Part shown: positions 6,664-9,715 of the stretch, in pieces
Layout: each line of letters opens with the position of its first letter
How positions within the stretch are numbered: the stretch's first letter is position 1
From: an uncultured Akkermansia sp.
Lineage (GTDB): Bacteria > Verrucomicrobiota > Verrucomicrobiia > Verrucomicrobiales > Akkermansiaceae
Length of the DNA stretch: 9,715 nt
Direction: 5' to 3'
NCBI GenBank assembly: GCA_904502165.1
Contig: CAJGDB010000074.1
Location: forward strand, 1-9,715
Made by a program: the position numbers and the translations under genes
The notes under the pieces: generated by a model
Told to the model about the DNA's origin: nothing
Databases searched by the model: none
The model's input: only the letters and a program-made list of their open reading frames with translations

Positions 6664-6761
6664 ACTGCTTTACCGGGCTCCGCGCGGCCCAGACCCCACA
6701 TTTGCTGGGTAATCCCTTGCAGCCGATTTGCCATGTGAACCAACAACCCTGTAACACAACT

Positions 6762-7670
6762 ATGGCAGATATTGAAAATAACTATCAGATTAAGTATTCC
6801 GAGAAGTGGGGCAGCTATCTCCAGCAGGAGGTCTCGCGTCTCGATAAGTATGTGACCGTCGAATCCGGGCTTACCGGGAAGATGGCTGCGTTCGACCAGT
6901 ACGGCCTGCTTGCGTTCGATGAAAAGACCGAGCGCATGAAGAGCACTTCTCTTTCTGAGGCTCCCACGACGCGGCGTGTGATTCACCCGAAGATTTTCAC
7001 CAAGGCCGTGGGCTTTGATGAATTTGATGCCAAGAAGCTGGCTAATATCGATGTGCCGGTGAGCAAGACAATTGAAAGTCTGCGTGCCGCTGCTGGCCGC
7101 TGCATGGACAAGGTGATGATTGATGCCTTCCTGGGGGCTAACTACACGGGCGAGAATGGCACCGAGGCGGTGGAGCTTCCTTCTACTCAGATTATTGAGG
7201 AGGATTTCGTGGAGAGCGGCAGCGCGGTAGAGAGCAATCTTACTGTGGGCAAGCTGCGCCATGCCCTCACGATTCTGCAGAAGAATGAGGCCTGGAGCGA
7301 TGAACGCCGCGCTTATGGTGATGAGCTGGTGCTGGCTTGCTCCAGCAGCCAGATTAACGCCCTGCTGCAGCAGCAGGAGGTTTCCAGCTTCGATTACAAT
7401 GCCGTGCGGGCGCTGGCTGAAGGCCGCCTGGATTCCTTCCTCGGCTTCCGCATTATCCGTACGGAGCAGCTCCCGTTGGATCATCTCGGGGTGCGTTCCT
7501 GCCTGGCCTGGGTGAAGAGCCGCGCCCAGTTCGGTATCTGGGATGATTTCAAGGTGAAGCTTTCGGTACGCGATGACCTGGATGAAACGCTCCAGATTCG
7601 TGCCAAGTTTGCCTGTGGCGCTACTCGCCTGCAGGAAGAGGGCTTCGTGAAGATTCTCTGCGCTGAGTAA
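6762..7670 (+). CDS. Solitary phage major capsid protein homologue (HK97-fold, Phage_capsid_2-like)
   Basis: The 302-residue product resembles major capsid proteins of tailed phages from start to end. Visible blocks include an N-terminal QQEVSRLDKYV with a following GLTGKM, and TTRRVIHPKIF. MDKVMIDAFLGANYTGENG follows (from 115), then LTVGKLRHAL, a segment LACSSSQINALLQQQEVSSF, FLGFRII..EQLP (226 on), AWVKSRAQFGIWDDF and the terminal GATRLQEE..VKILCAE (286-302). These are the family's conserved anchors and no internal deletion is evident. ATG 6762 gives the natural N-terminus; an in-frame ATG at 6702 adds 20 unrelated residues. Neighbours are a host hydrolase and sugar-metabolism genes. No portal, terminase, scaffold, tail or integrase gene is present, and the gene has its own terminator. 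It may be a domesticated capsid (nanocompartment) or a clean phage relic. Assignment to the fold is strong; the function is unknown. Confidence 0.8.
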   Translation: MADIENNYQIKYSEKWGSYLQQEVSRLDKYVTVESGLTGKMAAFDQYGLLAFDEKTERMKSTSLSEAPTTRRVIHPKIFTKAVGFDEFDAKKLANIDVPVSKTIESLRAAAGRCMDKVMIDAFLGANYTGENGTEAVELPSTQIIEEDFVESGSAVESNLTVGKLRHALTILQKNEAWSDERRAYGDELVLACSSSQINALLQQQEVSSFDYNAVRALAEGRLDSFLGFRIIRTEQLPLDHLGVRSCLAWVKSRAQFGIWDDFKVKLSVRDDLDETLQIRAKFACGATRLQEEGFVKILCAE

Positions 7671-7701
7671 GCTGCAGATATGGAGAAAGGGAAATAGAGG
7701 G

Positions 7702-7731
7702 AACCCCCGGCGGAGAAATCCACCGGGGGTT
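7702..7731 (+). terminator. Terminator hairpin after the capsid-like gene
   Basis: AACCCCCGG (7702-7710) pairs perfectly with CCGGGGGTT (7723-7731). After one C-A mismatch, GGA/TCC continues the stem to a GAAA tetraloop (7715-7718). It begins 31 nt after the stop codon. The downstream T run is short (7730-7732), but stem stability is very high. Confidence 0.72.
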
Positions 7732-7892
7732 TGCCTCTCCCGGCGGGCGGGGCGCACCATGGGGCAGGGGGGGGCTTTGAATGTATGGAGGAGATGGCTA
7801 TAATCCGTTTATTGTCAGCTGCCAGCTCATGCTTTTTCCTGTTTCTGCCCTCCGGGGTGCGAACAGCTGGTGGCAGGATTCTCTTTTTAGGC

Positions 7893-7921
7893 TTGTCAAA
7901 GTGCCGCCCGGGCGTTAAAAT
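7893..7921 (+). promoter_or_regulatory. Promoter for the nucleotidyltransferase-kinase operon
   Basis: TTGTCA (7893-7898) and TAAAAT (7916-7921) are separated by 17 nt, each with five of six consensus bases. The predicted start near 7928 leaves a leader of about 30 nt before the ATG at 7958, without a Shine-Dalgarno sequence. The 287-nt spacer from 7671 holds this promoter and the preceding terminator; I see no gene in it. Confidence 0.7.
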
Positions 7922-7957
7922 AATTCGCGTACAAATGTACTGATCTTTTACATCGTT

Positions 7958-8866
7958 ATGAAACCTACACTTCTTGTTCTCGCAGCAGGTATGGGCAGCC
8001 GCTATGGTGGCCTTAAGCAGCTTGACCCCATGGGCCCCAATGGTGAAGTTATTCTTGACTACTCCGTATATGATGCCATCCGCGCCGGTTTCGGCAAGGT
8101 TGTCTTCATTATCCGCAAGGATTTTGAAGAGGCTTTCAAGAGCCAGGTTGGTGCCCGTTTTGCTGGTAAGATTGAGGTGGACTACGCTTTCCAGTCCCTC
8201 GATGACCTGCCCGAGGGGTACAGTGTTCCTGAAGGCCGCGTGAAGCCCTGGGGTACCGCCCACGCTCTGCTCGCCGCCCGCAATGTGGTGAATGAGCCCT
8301 TCGGTGTGGTGAATGCCGATGATTTCTATGGTGCTGATGCCTTCCAGAAGGCCGCCGAATTCCTGACTGCCACTCCCGCTGCCGATGGCAAAGAGCACTA
8401 CGGCATGATTGGCTATCCCCTCAAGAATACCCTCAGCGACCATGGTGATGTGAACCGCGGTATCTGCGGTATCCAGAATGGCTACCTCGACAGCGTTGAG
8501 GAGTACACCAAGATCAAGACTGAAGAAGACGGCGTATGCCGTGGCGACAGCCTCAGCGGCGAGCGCAAGCCCGTGGACCCCGAGGAGCTTGTTTCCATGA
8601 ACTTCTGGGTATTCCCCGCCTGCTTCATTGCTCAGATTCAGGACCACTTCACCCGCTTCATGGCTGAGCATGGCAGCGAGCTGAAGAGCGAGTGCTACAT
8701 CCCCACCGTGGTGGACGAACTCATCCACAACGGCAAGGCTGATTGCAGCGTCATCAAGACTACTGCCAACTGGCTCGGCGTGACCTACCCCAGCGACAAG
8801 CCCGCTGTGGTGGAGAGCATTGCCAAGCTCGTGGAGGATGGTGTATACCCCGCTAAACTCGGTTAA
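7958..8866 (+). CDS. Sugar-1-phosphate nucleotidyltransferase family protein
   Basis: The 302-residue cytoplasmic protein belongs to the NTP_transferase (GT-A-like) superfamily, which joins NTP and a sugar 1-phosphate to give NDP-sugar and pyrophosphate. The nucleotide-binding signature LAAGMGSRYGGLKQ spans residues 8-21, with Arg15 and Lys20 in the expected places. WGTAHALLAARN and the metal-binding NADDFYG (119-125) follow. SMNFWVFPACF and the later WLGVTYPSDK complete the sugar-binding side. There is no left-handed beta-helix acyltransferase domain, so it is not GlmU. It is followed after 4 nt by a NahK-like sugar kinase under one promoter. The simplest reading is that it uses that kinase's product, for example N-acetylhexosamine 1-phosphate, to make a UDP-sugar. 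The base (UTP or other) and the sugar cannot be read from sequence. Codon use is strongly C-ending, as in the carboxyltransferase gene. Confidence 0.82.
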   Translation: MKPTLLVLAAGMGSRYGGLKQLDPMGPNGEVILDYSVYDAIRAGFGKVVFIIRKDFEEAFKSQVGARFAGKIEVDYAFQSLDDLPEGYSVPEGRVKPWGTAHALLAARNVVNEPFGVVNADDFYGADAFQKAAEFLTATPAADGKEHYGMIGYPLKNTLSDHGDVNRGICGIQNGYLDSVEEYTKIKTEEDGVCRGDSLSGERKPVDPEELVSMNFWVFPACFIAQIQDHFTRFMAEHGSELKSECYIPTVVDELIHNGKADCSVIKTTANWLGVTYPSDKPAVVESIAKLVEDGVYPAKLG

Positions 8867-8870
8867 GTAT

Positions 8871-9715
8871 ATGTTTGATCTTCAGAAAATCGCAGGTCTG
8901 TTCGACCTCCGTGCCGATTACGTATTCGGCGGCCCCTATGGCTCCGGTCACATCAACGATACCTTCCGTATCGAGATGGATCAGGCTGGCCTTCGTGTGC
9001 GTTTCATCCTGCAGCGTGTGAACAGCAACGTATTCCGTCAGCCCATCGGCCTCATGGAAAACGTGAAGCGCGTGACGGATGAAGCCCTGCGCGTGCTGCT
9101 CGAAGAAGGTTGCAAGGAGGCCTACCGCCGCACTCTCACCATCATTCCTGCCAAGGACGGCAAGCCCTATGCTCAGGATGAGGAGGGTAACGTATGGCGT
9201 GTGTACCCCTTCATTGAGCGTGCCCGCACCTACGATATGATTGAGAACCCCGGCCAGTGTGTCGAGGTGGCCCGTGCTTTCGGTAACTTCCAGAAGCTGG
9301 GTGCCAATCTCCCCGGTGCTCCGCTTTTTGAGACCATCCCCGATTTCCACAACACCACTAAGCGCTTCCAGAACTTCCAGAAGGCAATTGCCGCTGACCC
9401 CCTGGGCCGCGCTAAGGATGTGCAGAAGGAAATTGACTGGTACCTTTCTCGCGAGGCTGACTGCCACAAGGTGGTGAACTACCTTGCCAGCGGCGAGCTT
9501 CCTCTGCGCGTCACCCACAACGACACCAAGCTCAACAACGTGATGCTTGACGATGTGACCGGCGAGGGTATCTGCGTGATTGACCTGGATACCACCATGC
9601 CCGGCCTGTCCATCTATGACTTCGGCGATTCCATCCGCTTTGGTGCCAACCACAGCGCAGAGGACGAGAAGGATCTAAGTAAGGTAAACTTTGATATTGA
9701 ACTGTACAAGCGCTA
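8871..9715 (+). CDS. N-acetylhexosamine 1-kinase-like protein (APH family), 3' end outside window
   Basis: 281 codons are visible and the frame is open at the window edge; the family usually has about 360 residues, so roughly 80 are missing. It has the aminoglycoside-phosphotransferase (protein-kinase-like) fold. The N-terminal ATP-binding lobe has GSGHINDTFRI and ILQRVN, with WRVYPFIE near the hinge. The catalytic loop THNDTKLNN has His216 and Asp218, and the metal motif VIDLDTTMPG has D238 and D240, followed by YDFGDSIRFGA. These last blocks closely match bifidobacterial NahK, which phosphorylates GlcNAc or GalNAc at C1 with ATP, so an amino-sugar substrate is more likely than an antibiotic. 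ATG 8871 is 4 nt after the upstream stop and starts a typical MFDLQKIAGLF. Together with the nucleotidyltransferase it would salvage free amino sugars, as from mucin or milk glycans. Its substrate is inferred, not shown. Confidence 0.85.
   Translation, partial: MFDLQKIAGLFDLRADYVFGGPYGSGHINDTFRIEMDQAGLRVRFILQRVNSNVFRQPIGLMENVKRVTDEALRVLLEEGCKEAYRRTLTIIPAKDGKPYAQDEEGNVWRVYPFIERARTYDMIENPGQCVEVARAFGNFQKLGANLPGAPLFETIPDFHNTTKRFQNFQKAIAADPLGRAKDVQKEIDWYLSREADCHKVVNYLASGELPLRVTHNDTKLNNVMLDDVTGEGICVIDLDTTMPGLSIYDFGDSIRFGANHSAEDEKDLSKVNFDIELYKR

Noticed and set aside
6535..6738. A 67-codon ORF with a TTG start overlapping the PhnP-like stop
   Set aside because: It has a weak start and a low-complexity Pro/Arg end, with no recognisable domain. 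A real small gene is not excluded, but I cannot support it.
6495..7760. A 421-codon minus-strand ORF opposite the capsid gene
   Set aside because: It is a codon-register shadow of the capsid gene, and it crosses the terminator and the spacer without a plausible start context.
7731..7943. A 70-codon ORF in the spacer before the nucleotidyltransferase
   Set aside because: It uses a rare start, overlaps the terminator and the good promoter, and has no recognisable features.
8871..9715. Aminoglycoside resistance gene reading of the APH-fold protein
   Set aside because: The catalytic and metal loops match N-acetylhexosamine 1-kinase more closely, and the operon partner is a sugar nucleotidyltransferase.

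Overview
This 9.7 kb window is bacterial chromosome with tightly spaced genes, a moderately high GC content and sigma70-type promoters of the TTGACA/TATAAT kind. Starts have essentially no Shine-Dalgarno sequences. The gene content combines a transcarboxylase 5S-type subunit, an N-acetylhexosamine 1-kinase homologue paired with a sugar nucleotidyltransferase, and classical housekeeping genes. Together these features fit a gut-type Verrucomicrobiota (Akkermansia-like) genome. That assignment is an inference, not proven by a marker gene.

Layout from left to right. (1) Positions 1-625 hold the 3' part of a Sel1-repeat gene with an in-frame TAG at 92-94. Its last codon overlaps the start of a small predicted lipoprotein gene (622-1020). 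(2) Positions 1167-2183 hold a two-gene unit: a half-length, active-site-altered DapF-like protein followed 12 nt later by shikimate kinase. An extended -10 promoter lies directly before the first start codon. (3) Positions 2356-3855 hold a biotin-dependent carboxyltransferase subunit that has no biotinyl domain of its own, behind a strong consensus-like promoter. (4) Positions 3856-4037 are a hairpin-rich spacer between convergent genes. (5) recN (minus strand, 4038-5693) and a PhnP-like metallo-beta-lactamase-fold hydrolase (plus strand, 5759-6538) diverge from a 65-nt spacer. The two promoters there overlap at a shared palindromic -10 element. (6) Positions 6762-7670 encode a complete, isolated phage major capsid protein homologue (HK97-fold, Phage_capsid_2-like), followed by a clear hairpin terminator. 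No other phage gene is visible. (7) From 7958 to the window edge, a well-formed promoter drives a nucleotidyltransferase and, 4 nt later, a NahK-like sugar kinase that runs off the window. This looks like a sugar-1-phosphate to NDP-sugar activation module.

The genes do not form one system. They are separate short transcription units for a repeat-rich protein, aromatic amino acid synthesis, carboxyl transfer, DNA repair, phosphoester hydrolysis and amino-sugar salvage. The two most unusual items are the solitary capsid gene within ordinary host genes and the stand-alone DapF N-terminal half whose catalytic Cys position is Glu.
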